Numbered from the stretch's first letter, positions 12,601 through 52,539 are shown. The stretch: 64,000 nt of DNA from Dromiciops gliroides (GCF_019393635.1 NC_057866.1:9434223-9498222), one strand, 5' to 3'. The notes: generated from the letters alone by a model not told the origin. Made by a program: numbers and translations.

Positions 12601-13360
12601 AGCTCCGAACTGGGCAGAGGGAGAGGGGCAGGGCCCCGGCCCCAGCGGCGGCGGCCCTGCCTGCCACATCACTTCCCAGGTGAGCAGTGGGCATAAAGGC
12701 GCCAGGGAGCTCGGGGCCAGGTGTGTGGCGGGTGGGCACAGGCGTCCCAGACGTGCCCCCCTCTCTCTCCCCCGAAGGCGAGGGCGGGCTGTGACTCTCT
12801 AAAGAGCCAGCCAGCCGCCCTCCCCCTCTGGCCCCCAGCCAGCCTCCCAGCCCCCAGCGCCGCCTCCCCTGCTCTCTCCCCGCTCGCTCCAGCCAGGGAA
12901 AACAACTGCTCATTTTTCCCTCCCTGCGTCGGCCGGGGTCCTGCCCAGCCCCACACTCCCCGGGTCCGTCGGGAGCTGGCGGGCCAGGAGGCAGCGCTGG
13001 GACGCCAGGAGGCGGCGGCCGGGGCCACAGCGGGCAGCAGGCAGGCCGCGATCGCCGGCTCCCGAGCTCGGGGCCGGGCCGGGCCGGGCCGGCCCATCCC
13101 CACCCGCCCGCCCACCGTGCGCTCCCTCGGCTGCCTCGGGCCGCCCCAGCTCGGGGCCTCCCGGGGTCCCCCAGGCCCCTCCATCAGGGACTGCAAGACT
13201 TGGGACAAGTTTCCTTGGCCGCTTCCTCCCATCCCGGAGCGTCTCACTTCCATCTCTATCTTCCTTCCCTCTCCTCCTCCTTCTCCTCTCTCTCTCTCTC
13301 TCACTCTCAGCTCCTTCTTCCACTCCCTCCAGCTCCCTGGGGGCCCTTGCCCGGGAGCCC
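12600..13360 (+). promoter_or_regulatory. LTBP3: LTBP3 CpG promoter and 5' UTR
   Basis: A CpG-rich block precedes the LTBP3 start codon. It has repeated GGGCC words near 13072-13094, a TATA-like CATAAAGG near 12691 and a CT-rich tract at 13256-13310 just before the coding start. The exact transcription start is not visible. The open frames crossing this block do not resemble proteins and are promoter shadows. Confidence 0.6.
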
Positions 13361-27888
<14,528 letters not shown>

Positions 27889-28730
27889 GCCCGGCGCCTA
27901 CCCAACCCCTGTGCCCACCCCTTGCTCATAGAGCCCTGAAGAGCCGGACAAGGAGCAGCGCCCCAGGGGGAGGGCTCGGGAGGGCTCCTAGGAAGAGGGG
28001 CTCCCCTGCGCATTTCCCCCTCCTCGCTCTCAGAGGGCTGAAGCCGGTACGAACCGCCTTCTCTGACCCCGTAGTTCTGAGGGACGTGCCAGGGTCCCAA
28101 GGGGACGTTATGCCTGGAGCTGCCCTGCAGAGGGCTGTTTGACTGTGTGGACACAGCCTGGTTATGGACTGTCAGCTTGCCGGGGCAGGCACCTGCACCA
28201 GGCTCTTAGGAGGTTGTATCTTAGTAACAGAAGCCAGGACACTTGCTCCCTGCCGGTGGGTGTGACTGACTGCCCACCCACTGAGATATGTTTATGGAGC
28301 CCCACAGAGATAAAGTTCTGCTGTTTACTCTTATTCCTTTAAGTTCATGGTCTGGAAGAATATGTCTGGCCCTTAAAACGCTCAGAGTGCTGATCTACCG
28401 TGTGTGAGGGAGCCAGGCTCTTCTTGGAGGTGGCCTAGCAGTGGCAGCCCTGGGGGTCACATTCTTTCCACAAGATGGAAGAGGCATCACAGTCCCTCAG
28501 GTGGCCTGGCAGGAGTGACTCCAGCCCTTCGGATGCCCCTTCCCCCTCCCCCTCCCCCTCATGTAGCTCCCATGATCCAACACTCCAGGCCCAAGACTCC
28601 AGAGGACTAGAAATAAAATGTATTCCAGCTCTGATTATGTACATGGGGAGACAGGCCCAGAGCCAGGCTCGATCAGGCCTGGGGCCTCACGAATAGTTTG
28701 TACAATAAATACATGAGCAAAGGGCAGGGC
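27889..28730 (+). terminator. LTBP3: LTBP3 3' UTR with candidate poly(A) signals
   Basis: After the LTBP3 stop the + strand has a weak GATAAA near 28309 and two canonical AATAAA words at 28612-28617 and 28704-28709. Use of either canonical signal would carry the LTBP3 transcript into the SCYL1 3' UTR, about 120-240 bases from its stop codon. Confidence 0.55.
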
Positions 28731-28851
28731 GGCCCCCTGGGCAAGGAGCAGAGAAGCCTCTGCCCCTTTCTCAATGTCCCCGGAGCCAATGATGCTGCAT
28801 CCCTGGCTCTGGCCGTGGCCCCGAGAAGGGGGTGGCTGCCAGGGCTGGGGT
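28324..28851 (-). terminator. SCYL1: SCYL1 3' UTR, non-canonical poly(A) signal
   Basis: No AATAAA or ATTAAA is visible on the minus strand for several hundred bases after the SCYL1 stop. The nearest variant is AGTAAA at 28329-28324. If used, the two convergent transcripts overlap tail to tail. This is inference from signal words only. Confidence 0.4.
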
Positions 28852-42472
<13,621 letters not shown>

Positions 42473-42765
42473 CTTCCGCCCGGCCCCGGCTCAGGCCCCG
42501 GTTCAGGCCCCGGTTCAGGCCCCGGCTCCGCTCGGGCTCCAGCTCCGGCTCCGGCTCCGGCTCCGACTCTGCCCGGGCCCGGCTCCGCCCCCTCGACGCC
42601 CCGCCCCGCACAAGGTCCCGCCTCTCCCGGCTCCGCCCCCGAGGGCCTCTTCCACCAGTCTGGTCACGCCCACGTGGGGGGGGGCTGCCTCTCGAGGCTC
42701 CGCCCCTCCTCAGGTCCCGCCCCCAGGACCCCCAGCTCCCTCATCTGCTCGCTCCTCTGGCCACA
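42473..42765 (-). promoter_or_regulatory. SCYL1: SCYL1 CpG promoter and repeat-bearing 5' leader
   Basis: A CpG island starts in SCYL1 exon 1 and runs upstream. The leader directly before the ATG has three 12-bp units (CCCCGGYTCAGG on the + strand) at 42484-42519 and part of a fourth, then GGCTCC-type hexanucleotides at about 42535-42570. An E-box CACGTG is at 42671-42676 and GC boxes are frequent. No TATA is seen. Confidence 0.65.
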
Positions 42766-43479
42766 CCCCCTCGAAGCACGTCTTCCTTCCACCAACCACA
42801 GAACAGGGGTGCAGGGGCGGGGCCTCTTCAGGGCCAGAGGGAGCAGAGGGAGGGGAGGGGAGGAGGAGCTGGATGGAGAGGAAGAGGCGGGAGGGAGGGA
42901 GGAGGGAGGAAGAAGAGGGGAAGGAGGAAGCGGAAGGGAGAAGATGCATAATAACAGCTGACGTTGACCAAGCGCTTAATCACCCAGGGCGGGGCCTGCA
43001 CACAGTAGGCGCTTAATAAAAGCTACTCCACAGAAAGTCCTGGACTTTACCATACCCTGCCTGGCCACACAACTGTTTATTGTCCTCAGTTTACATTTGA
43101 GGAAACTGAGGCTCAGAGGAGAAATGACTTGCCTGTGGCCATCCCTCCAGTGAGTCTCAGAGGCACAGGGGGACTCTGGAGTCAGATGACCTGGGTTCAA
43201 ATCCTGCTGTAGATACTTAGAGAGTGGTATGACCTGGGCCTCAGTTTCTTCAACTATAACATGAGGGGGCTCAACTGGAGCCCACCAGATGTCTTCCAAG
43301 ATTCCTCCCAGCTCTGGGTCTAGCATCCTCATCTGTAAAATGAGCAGGAGAAGGAAATGTCATACACTCCCAGGATGTCTGCCAAGAAAGTCCCAAATGG
43401 GGGAATTGTCCAAGGGTGCAATGGGCCCACTGGGGAGTTCTGTATCAGAGGAGTCCTCAGGCTTGGGCCTCCCCAATCA

Positions 43480-44000
43480 AGTCAGCTCAACAGGCATTTA
43501 CTAAGCACCTACTCTGTTCCAGGAACTGTCCTAAGTGCTGGAGATGCAAAGAGAGGTCAAAGGCAGCCCCTGCCTTCCTGGAGCTTCCAGTCTAATGGGA
43601 GAGCCAAGGAGAGAACAGCTGCAGACAAGGAAGCTACAATATGGTGATCAGTGAAGGGGAGGTACCGGCATCAAGAGATGTTGGGGAAGGGCTTCCTGGA
43701 GAAGGAGGACTTTTAGCTGGGTCCCGCAGGACGCCGGGAGGCGGAGATGTTCTGGACCTGGCGGACAGCCAGGGAAGATGTCCAGAGTCTGGAGAGGGAG
43801 GGCCCAGTGAGGCCAGGGTCACTGCAGCACGGTGTACACAGTAGGGCGGAAGGAGGAAGAAGAGGTGGGAAGAGGCAGCTGATGGGCAGCTATTGGATCT
43901 GAGAGGTAATGGGGAGCCACTGAAGATGACTGAATAATGGGGAGGGACGTTATCAAACCGGAGCTTCTGCAGGATCACTTTGGCTGCTGAGTGGAGGATG
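43480..44000 (+). repeat. Ancient interspersed repeat, copy 2
   Basis: It opens GGCATTTACTAAGCACCTAC, continues CCTTCCTGGAGCTTCCAGTC and GGCTTCCTGGAGAAGGAGG, and ends CAGGATCACTTTGGCTG. The same phrase order occurs at 52540-53050 and in part at 25985-26420. Confidence 0.65.
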
Positions 44001-45033
44001 GACCGTGTAGGGGAGAGAGCTGGTGGGCAGACCCCTCCCTCCCCCAGCAGCCGCTATTGTGATAGTCCAAGCAAACAACGACGAGGGTCTGCTCCTCTGT
44101 GTGGGCAGTGTCAGAGGAGACAGGGGGGCCTCTGTGAGAGAAGACAGAGTCCTAGAACCACCAATCTTAGAAAGACCTTGAAGAGATCCTGAGGGCTTGA
44201 GAAAGGCCCTCAAGCTGGGGACCCAGGGGACAGGCAGGGGCCTGTGACCTTCTAGGGTGATAGGAAAGAGGAGGAAAAGAGAGGGTTTGGGGGAAGGTAA
44301 TGAGAGCAGTCCTGGACAGAGTCCGAGGGGATTCCCATCCACCATTAGCCCGGATGAGCAGCCAGCCCAGAAGGGTTGTTGTGAGGATGAAGGTATTTGT
44401 ACAGGGCTCAGCACGGTGCTGTGTTCCCTCTCCTTCCCTCTGGCCACAGTGACAGCCCAGAGGAGATTGTGAAACAGCTTGGGGGTGGACCCAATGACAA
44501 GATTTTTCTCTAGCTCCATCCTGGAGCAGAGAAACAAAAGCAGTAAATAAATGGGTGATGGGACTGTTCTAAGGCTGAGGCTTTGTGGGGCAAGATATTC
44601 ACTAGAAGGTGAAGGCTTTGAGAGAAGATAGGATAGAGCTGAGATGATTCCCCCAAGGGCTCAAGCTGGGCAGGGAAGAAGGGTGTGTCCAGTGCAGGGG
44701 TGAGGAAGAGGGGCCATGGGGCCGACAGAGAGGTGGGATGACAACAGATTGTGAACATGCAGGGAGTGCCAGAAACACGGAAGTGAAACATTTGTGGCTG
44801 ATGGAAAGATCATGGGTTTGAGCATCTGTGCGTTGATGAGGTGGAGGTGGGTAGAGGAGGAGGGTGTGGGAAAGGAGTGACTTGAGGAGGTCGGGGTCAT
44901 TGAGGAAGCAACGAAAGGACGAGGGCAGGAGTTGGGGAGCAGAGAAAAACAAAGCCAGACGCTGGAATTATTGAGGAAGGAGAGCGTCTTAACCCCTGCC
45001 ATCAAATCTTGTTTTGGTGAGATTAGGTCAGGA

Positions 45034-45225
45034 AGCCCTGAGTTCAAATCCAGCCTCAGACACTTACTAGCTTGTGTGACCCTAGACAAGTCACCCTGTT
45101 TGCCTCAGTTTCCTCCTCAGTAACATGAGCTGGAGAAGGCAATGGCAAACCACTCCAGGATCTCTGCCAAGAAAACCCCAAATGGGGTCACGGGGTCAGA
45201 TACCACCGAACGACAAGAATCTGAC
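45034..45225 (+). mobile_element. Second SINE family, long unique tail
   Basis: The copy has GAGTTCAAATCCAGCCTCAG, TTTGCCTCAGTTTCC and the family tail GGAGAAGGCAATGGCAAACC, GCCAAGAAAACCCCAAATGG. Confidence 0.85.
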
Positions 45226-45961
45226 GCTTGGAGGTTTGCAGAGTGCTTTACAAATATGGTCTCCTTTAATCCCCTCAAGAATCCTCCGAGGTTGGGGCCA
45301 TCGTTCCCATTTTACAGATAAGGAAGCTGAGGTAGGTCCTGGTTAAATGACTTGCCTAGGGTCACACAGCTAGCATCTGAGGCTGGATTCCAGCTGAGGT
45401 CTTCCTGCTTCCCGGTCCCACTCTCCAGTACTATGGTGAACTTAGGCCAGACTTCTAATTGGCTTAGCCCAGAGTAGCCTCAGCAGCTGCCCCGCAGACA
45501 TCTGGGCTCCTGGGGTCTAAGAGCTAGAGGGCACCTTTGGGGTCCCCTGGCCCAACCTTCTCATTTAACCATGCTGCCAAACTCTGGAGAGCCAGGAGGG
45601 TCAGTGACCTGTGACCTGGTGACTGATGGAACCCCTAAGAAAGCCCAGCCAGACAGCTGGGAAAACTCCCTCCAGGAGGAGGGGCCGGCCCTATGATCCA
45701 GGTGTCCTGGAATCTCACAGCAGGAAAGGAGCCAGGAGGTCATCTTTTCCAGCTGATGCCTAAAGCCTCATGGCCGAGCGCTGGCCAAGCTTTTGTCTGA
45801 AGGCCTCTAGGAGAGGGGCCTGGAAGGTTCAGCCTGGGAGTCCTTCGGAGAGGCCATAGAATGAGAGGCTAGACTGTCCCAGAGCATCTGATGGGTGGAG
45901 GACATCTACAGGCACAGGTGCAGGCACATGTAGAGCTCTCCCCACAGCATCCTCTGGATTC

Positions 45962-46225
45962 CCCTCGGGAAGACCTGAGTTCAAATCCATCCTCAGACAC
46001 TTATAACTGTGTGACCCTGGACCAGTCGTTTACCCTCTATCTGCCTCAGTTTCTTCAACTGTAAAATGAGAGTAAATAATACCAGCGGCCTCCCAAGCTT
46101 GTTATGAAGCTCTAATGAGATATGTGTAAAGTGCTTAGCACACTGGGGGACACACAGTAGGCTCTCTATAATGCTAGCTGTCATTAATAGTGGGGGCCCA
46201 CAGTAGGTGCTACACAATTGCTAGC
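45962..46225 (+). mobile_element. MIR/CORE-SINE
   Basis: The copy has GACCTGAGTTCAAATCC, TGCCTCAGTTTCTTC, GTGTAAAGTGCTTAGCACA and a TAGTAGGTGCTACACAAT-like end. It is diverged and has no visible duplication. Confidence 0.75.
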
Positions 46226-46609
46226 TATTAGTATTAACAGGGGGAGAAATACAGCCAATGGTAATAAGAGGAAATGCACCCAGAATCCATCAGGGGAGGC
46301 GTAGCAAGCTTCCTAGCCAGCTGGGTACAACACTTTCTCGTCACTGTTTTGCTTGGATAGCCCTTCCCTGTATGTGATGGTGGGAGGAAAGGAAGAGCTG
46401 CCCTCCCCTCTAAGACTATGGGGGAAGTGGCTTGAGTTCTGAACCCAGACTCATAGCATTAGACCAGAAACATCCGAAGGGTGGCAGACATAATTCCGGC
46501 CCAGTACCCTCTTGGAGACTGGAAGAGGGACTGTTCAGCCTTGGCTGTCCTAGATTGTGTTCCCCAAAGACAGTGGCTGTTGGCATAGACATGGCTCTTC
46601 TCTGATGGT

Positions 46610-48150
46610 AAATTATTTAATTTGAAAAAGCTGCAAGACTAAAGTGGAGGGAGAGTTGGTGCATCACATTTTGTTCCTACATGATTGTACACTCAAGGCA
46701 TTCTCTGAAGCTGAGATGCAGCAAAGCGTGGATCAATTCTCTGCTGCTTTTGCTAATTTTGGCCTAACAATTAACACCAAGACAGAGGTTCTCCACCAGC
46801 CAGCACTATACCATCCATACACGAAACCATCGCTTATGGAAAATATGGAGAAATATCGAATGCTGGGGATAAGTTCCCTTACCTTGACAGTATACTTTCC
46901 AGGGGGTCCACATGGATGATGAGGTTGACACATGCATTGCCAGATATAGCTCAGTGGAGGCTCCGAAGGGCAAGTGTGGGAGAGAAGAGGTATTAGACTG
47001 TCTACCAAACTGAAGGTTTACAGAGTCGTTGTGCTGACCTCATTGGTGTATGCTTGTGAAACCTGGACAGTCTACCAGTTCCATGCCAGGAAACTGAATT
47101 GCTTCCATTTGAATCGTCTTAGGAAGATTCTGAAGATCCCCTGGCAGGATAAGGTACCAGACACTGAGGTTTTTTTCTCAAGTTGAACTGCCTACCATTC
47201 AAACTCTGTTGCAGAGAGGGCAGCTTCAGGGGGCTGGCCACGTTGTTTGAAGACCAAATATATGCTTGCCTAAAAAACTATTTTACAGAGAATGCACACA
47301 AGGCATTCAGAGGTCAGAAGAACGGGTACAAGGACACTCTCAAGGTCTCTCTGAAGAACTCTGGAATCGATTGTGTGACATGGGAGACCCTGGCCCAGGC
47401 CCACCCAGCATGGCGTGCCCGCATCAAAGTTCTCTATGAGCAAAGCAGAACTGCAGTCGCTCAAAAGAAGTGTGAAATGTTCCAATTGAGAGCCCTCTCC
47501 ACCCCAAATATTCACATGGACTATTTGTGGTCGACCTGGTGGAGCCTTTTGAGCTTGTATTGATCTGATCAGCCACAGCTGGACACACTGTACCTTGACC
47601 CCAATACAGTCATTTTGGTCTTCTTCCAGAACTGACCAGATTTCCCTGGGACCTCCATTGGAGGAAGTGCATGTGGCAGCAGAGCTTCCTTCAAACTGGC
47701 TCAGCCTGTACCTCACTCCTCGCCCCTACCCCACTCTTCAGCTCACCTCTATGTGTAGTCATCCATCACCGGAAGCTCTCTGAGGGTGAGGCCTGCCCTC
47801 CTTTTTGCTTGGGTTTGTCTCCCTGGTACGTGCTCTGTGTAGCTATTCATCCATGCATGCACCTCTAGTCTTTCTCTTGAGTTACAGCCCTGCATCACCA
47901 ACTCTCCACCAGATGTTTCCAAGTAGATGGCCCTGGACAGTGGTGAGCAAGACACTGCTCAGCTGCGGCCACAGGCACCAGCCACAATTCCAGCCCTTTC
48001 CCTGCCACCCCAGAATGTTCCAGAGTTCACCCCAATTTTCACATTCATCATCATGCGTCCATCACCCCCAACACGGCATCCTGAGGAGAGTTGCCCATTA
48101 CAGTAACATCACCTTTGGCTGTAGTGTAGGGTTTCTCTAAACAAAGGGGT
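46610..48150 (+). mobile_element. Decayed non-LTR retrotransposon, RTE-like
   Basis: Translated pieces in successive frames resemble the C-terminal half of a reverse transcriptase: FGLTINTKTEVLHQPA near 46750, RGIRLSTKLKVYRVVVLTSL then YACETWTVYQ at 46985-47080, and NGYKDTLKVSLKNSGIDCVTW then AHPAWRARIKVLYEQ at 47320-47440. The wording matches a vertebrate LINE group that I place only tentatively with RTE or RTE-X. Several frame changes separate the pieces, so the copy is dead. The part after about 47570 is probably its 3' UTR. Confidence 0.7.
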
Positions 48151-48267
48151 TGATGGAGTGGGAAAGTTTTTTTTAAAAAGACCTCAAAATCATTAATCAG
48201 GCTCATTACCAAACACAATAGGGAGTTCTAAGCATAAAAGAAAGAATCATTCTGTAGTTTGTTTACT

Positions 48268-48515
48268 TGCTTTTCATTCATGTCTGACTCTCCACGACCC
48301 CGTTTGGGGTTTCCTCAGCAGAGATCCTGGAGAGGTCGGCCATTTCCTTCTCCAGATCATTTTACAGCTGAGGAAACTGAGGCAAACAAGGTGAAGTGAC
48401 TTGCCCAGGGTCACACAGCTAGTGTCTGAGGACAGATTTGAACTCAGGAAGATGAGTCTTCCTGACTCCATGCCCAGTGCTCTGTGCACTGTGGTGCCCC
48501 CTAGCTGCCCATTGG
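48268..48515 (-). mobile_element. Second SINE family, reverse orientation
   Basis: Reading the + strand gives the family tail first: TGACTCTCCACGACCCCG, CATTTCCTTCTCCAG, then GTGACTTGCCCAGGGTCACA and a CCCCCTAGCTGCCC end. Confidence 0.85.
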
Positions 48516-49900
48516 GTGGTACAGAATGATTAACTTGGCATTGGGAGGCTAACATCCAAGCTTTATTGGAGAATATAGGGTTTTTTTGGTAAGATTGTTA
48601 ATTATCCAGTCTCCATTTTGCTTCCACAAAAGCCCAGTCAGATCAAACACCTAGAAATACCTTCTTGTTGGTGGCTTCATCACTCTAATGCTGCCCCTTT
48701 GCCAGGCTGCTCTCCAGGCCAGTCTCTCCTGGTGCTGACCCCACAGATGTACTAAAGAAGAGGAAATACAGAGGCAGCCAGAGCAAAAGACATAGAGGAG
48801 GCAAGACCAAGAGGCCACATGGGTGATGTCTGTGACAGTGGGTAGGGTGGCTCCCTGGCTCCCCCATCCCTTGCTGGCATCACATCTTGTGATCCAGGAA
48901 ACTGGATCCAAAGGGGGCGCTAGCAAGCAGCCAGAAGCCTCTTCTTCCATCCAATCCAGTCCCCTGGCCCATTTCTGCTGGGGGAGGCCACCCCATGACA
49001 TCGCCACTCCCTTTGAATCACCACCCTCTCCTCATCACCCTTCTCTGCTGGCCCCCAACCTGCCCTTGCTGATGACTCTGGCTCCAGGTTCAGCAGAATT
49101 CTAGAGCTATGATCTGGAATATACTAAAAACGTAAAATTCTTCTCATCCCTTCCAGACCCCCCCCATTAACTGGATGCAGCAATTCACGTTTTTTTCTTT
49201 CTTAAAATCATTTTTAAATGGTGAACTCAACTACCCTTGGCATTAGAAACATTTCAAGACATGATGAGCTGGTCAGAGAGATACTATCACAGTATGGCTA
49301 TTGTAGAAGTAGGTTTTGCCTGACTTCATCTACATAATGGGTATTCTATTTCTTGCCTTCTCAACGGCTAGGAAAGGGGAGAATTGGGAACTGAAAATAA
49401 TTCTTTTTTTAAAGGAAATATATGTCAAAAATTTGCTCTTTATCATCATGTGACCTATCAATCTACTCAGAGCGAGCATAGAAACCCAAACAAAGAGTAA
49501 AAACCAAAGCAGACTTTCTGGTGGCACAGTTGAGGCTGTTTGTTGCCTTTGGCCTGGCTCTTCCTCCCAGCCTGTCTGAGGAAAGGAAGAAAGGAAAGAA
49601 CGCGAGGGGCCCATTCTGGACTTCCTGGAGCCTTCCTCTTTCTGAGGAAGCAGGAGAAAGTCCAGGAGCACCTGAGGAGGAGCAGAGGTGGAGGGGGGTG
49701 GGGGGCAAAGGTGGAACTCACATCTGGGGCTTGGAGGCATAGAGCAGAAAGCTGAGGGATCCAGGACGGGGGTGGGGAAGCCTAAAAGGTAGATGGGGAG
49801 GGGGTGAGGTTGAGGCAAAGGGAGAGGTAGAGGGAGGTGTCCATGATAGGCAACCTTTGTCTGAGGAAGAGGTGGAGAAGACTGTGCACCTTAAGCCAGA
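48516..49900. other. Gene-free stretch, nothing recognised
   Basis: Middle-GC sequence with GA-rich tracts at 49580-49860 and AT-rich parts at 49180-49440. I see no coding exon, RNA gene or identifiable repeat. The right end may already belong to the LTR that ends at 50712. Confidence 0.4.
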
Positions 49901-49979
49901 TTTTCTCTCTGAGAAGCAGAGAGAAGAATGATGTAAAGTCACAGGGATTCACTTTACATCCCACAGTTTGACAGTGACC

Positions 49980-50712
49980 AAAAACTTAAACAGCCTATGC
50001 AGGAGGGGCTGTTAGTGGGACAGTGAATTGGGTCAAGCCTTTTAGATATCAGTTTGGAATTGATGCAGGAGGCAAAAAAAGGGGTTAACAGAAAAACCTA
50101 AGATCCAAGCTCTCAGAAAAGAGCTCTAAGAGGGATTCAGACCCCAGTTAATGGATAACTTACAAGTCAGGATGCTAGGTTCTCTTATCCACAGAAATCA
50201 GTACCCATAACGGGAACAGAGGGAAGCAGGCCATGAAGACTTTAAACTATAACAATGATAAACTGACAGGCTATAGAAATTCAGACTAGAAATAAATGAA
50301 AAATGAAGATGTTTTGAAACTAAGCATGGGAATCAGAAAGTGCAGAAAAGGCCAAATTTGTCCCCAGATTCACCTTATGACGGGTAAACCCCAAAAACAC
50401 ACCTCCCCAGAAAAAGGTACCCGCCTCAGGGGTTGGCTTAGCACCTCAGAAACTCCAAATTAGGATAGGCCCTCCCCTCCCCTTGTACCTCCTTAAGATG
50501 GAGATTATTATAATGAGATTGATAATCCATTTATTCATACTATAAATATAACTGTCTTTTCTTTCACTATTCAAGAGATACCTTTCCACCATTCTGGTTC
50601 TCTCCCTGTGGTCACCCACAGTATTGCAATAAAACTTGGGAAACTGAGTCACTGAGTCTTGTAATGCTTTTGGGACAACTCATGATCAATTTGACCCTAA
50701 ATCCATCCCACA
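49980..50712 (+). mobile_element. Solo LTR-like fossil, left end uncertain
   Basis: Retroviral LTR-like sequence in + orientation: a TATA-like CTATAAATA near 50541, AATAAA at about 50627, a short U5-like stretch and a terminal CCCACA at 50712. No internal retroviral sequence adjoins it. The left boundary and target duplication could not be fixed. The family is probably class I (gamma-like), by layout only. It is old and looks fairly whole on the right side. A SINE inserted 27 bases beyond its end. Confidence 0.5.
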
Positions 50713-50739
50713 TCAGAATGAGGTAAGAAAGGTCACTAA

Positions 50740-50888
50740 GGGGCAGCTAGGTGGCGCAGTGGATAGAGCACCAGCCCTGGATTCAGGAGGACCTGAGTTC
50801 AAATCTGACCTCAGACACTTGACACTTACTAGCTGTGTGACCCTGGGCAAGTCACTTAACCCCAATTGCCTCACAAAAAAAAAAAAAA
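50740..50888 (+). mobile_element. WSINE1-like SINE, TTGACAC head with AATTGCCTCAC end
   Basis: The copy carries ATTCAGGAGG and CTTGACAC but CCCCAATTGCCTCAC, a mixed set of marks. AGAAAGGTCACTAA flanks it on both sides. Confidence 0.93.
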
Positions 50889-51135
50889 GAAAGGTCACTA
50901 AACCACCGCCCATCCTTTGACCCTGTGATCCCACCACTGGGCACATACACAAAGGAAGGCAAAGACAGACACAAAAACTCAATATATACCAAGCAGGTCA
51001 AGGCAGGACTCTTTGAGGGAGCAAAAACAAAACAAACAAAACCCCTGGAAATGAAGGAAGGGCCCAACAATTAGAGAATAGCTTAAAAAAACCCACTACA
51101 GTGTATAAAATGCAGTGACTAAAAAACATGATTGA

Positions 51136-51287
51136 AGGGGCAGTTAGGTGGCACAGTGAATAAAGTACCGACCCTGAATTCAGGAGGACCTGAGTTCAAA
51201 TCCAGCCTCAGACACTTGACACTTACTAGCTGTGTAACCCTGGGCAAGTCACTTAATCCTCTTTGCCCCGCCAAAAAAAAAACCCCA
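51136..51287 (+). mobile_element. WSINE1-like SINE, TTGACAC type
   Basis: The copy runs from GGGGCAGTTAGGTGGC to CTTTGCCCCGCC and an A tail. Its flanks are too A-rich to fix a duplication. Confidence 0.9.
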
Positions 51288-51439
51288 AAACAATAAAAAT
51301 TGAACAACACAAATGCAATAGAAGCTTTTCCTTTCAGTCTTCTCATCTCTTTCCATGGAACCCAGATAGAAATGGTCCTGGGACAAGTTGTTATTCTACA
51401 GATCACCCTTTTTTTTTTCTTTATTTTTTACTTTCCTTT

Positions 51440-51592
51440 TTTTTTTTTTTTTTTTGGTGGGGCAATGGGGGTTAAGTGACTTGCCCAGGGTCACACAGCT
51501 AGCAAGTGTCAAGTGTCTGAGGCCAGATTTGAACTCAGGTCCTCCTGAATCCAGGGCCGGTGCTTTACCCACTGCGCCACCTAGCTACCTCC
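51440..51592 (-). mobile_element. WSINE1-like SINE, reverse orientation
   Basis: A long T tail, then GGTGGGGCAATGGGGGTTAA and the end CGCCACCTAGCTACC. It is of the TTGACAC type when read on the minus strand. Confidence 0.92.
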
Positions 51593-51891
51593 CCCTTTTT
51601 TATTTTTAATGTTGGATCAGATCTCAAACAGCCTTCCCAGAGGCCACAGTGGCCTTAGGGTACACGCAGGTACCAGCTGTACTTTACCTTGATGGCTTTG
51701 CCTCTCCCCCTCCCTCAGGCTTTGGAAAATGGGTCTGATCTTGTAGGAATTATTATAATCATTAGGTCTGCAGTTCATTTATTGGGATGAGGAAAAATCT
51801 TCCTAGCAGTCAGATGAGCAGCTGCCCTGAGAATTTCAGATGAGATTGCTTTGTGTTTTCTTGCTTCATTGGCTCCAAGGAAGGGTTTCAG

Positions 51892-52048
51892 GGGGCAGCT
51901 AGGTGGTGCAGTGGATAGAGTACTGGCCTTGGATTCAAGAGGACCTGAGTTTAAATCCAGCCTCAGACACTTGACACTTACTAGCTGTGTGACCCTGGGC
52001 AAGTCACTTAACCCCAATCGCCTCACCAAACAAACAAACAAACAAAAA
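51892..52048 (+). mobile_element. WSINE1-like SINE, mixed marks
   Basis: The copy carries CTTGACAC with CCCCAATCGCCTCACC and a (CAAA)n tail. The perfect 17-bp duplication CCAAGGAAGGGTTTCAG is at 51875-51891 and 52049-52065. Confidence 0.95.
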
Positions 52049-52539
52049 CCAAGGAAGGGTTTCAGTGACATTTGTGAGGGGAGGGCAGCTTCTAGAGGAA
52101 TGACCCGAGGGCAAAGGACAATGAGTGCCAGCCTTGGCTGATTTCTGGACAGATAGAGAGCTCAACCAAGAAGTCACTTAGCGATGCTCCACCGGGGGGT
52201 CTGGAAGTGGCAGAGAGCTGAGCGAGGGCGGGGCCTCCTATAAGTAAACTACAGGAATCACATATTGTACGGACCAGATTGGCAAAGGGAAGGAAAGGGC
52301 CGGGCACTTCCAGGCACCTTGGAGCCCTTCTCTCTCTGGCCCTCTGGGATCTGGGCCAGTCACAGCTGCAGATCCTGGGATAGGAGTAAGGAAAGGTGTG
52401 GGGTCAGATGAGACAATGTGGGTAGGCAGTCTTCCAGTCCATGCCACCCTCTTCCTGGCATATGGCTTCATCTTCACTCCCCTTCTCAGGGAACTCCAGT
52501 AGTACCCTCTAATGTCTAGAATCAAACACAAACTAGCAG

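Larger units (their letters stand above)
42766..46600. other. Gene-free spacer beyond the SCYL1 promoter
   Basis: I see no coding exon. A GGA/GAGG-rich purine tract covers 42835-42950. MIR-like pieces follow (42970-43330), then an ancient interspersed repeat (43480-44000), unassigned middle-GC sequence (44000-45000), a long-tailed SINE (45034-45225), further MIR-like text (45240-45420) and a MIR/CORE-SINE (45962-46225). The longest open frames have no recognisable domain. Confidence 0.55.
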
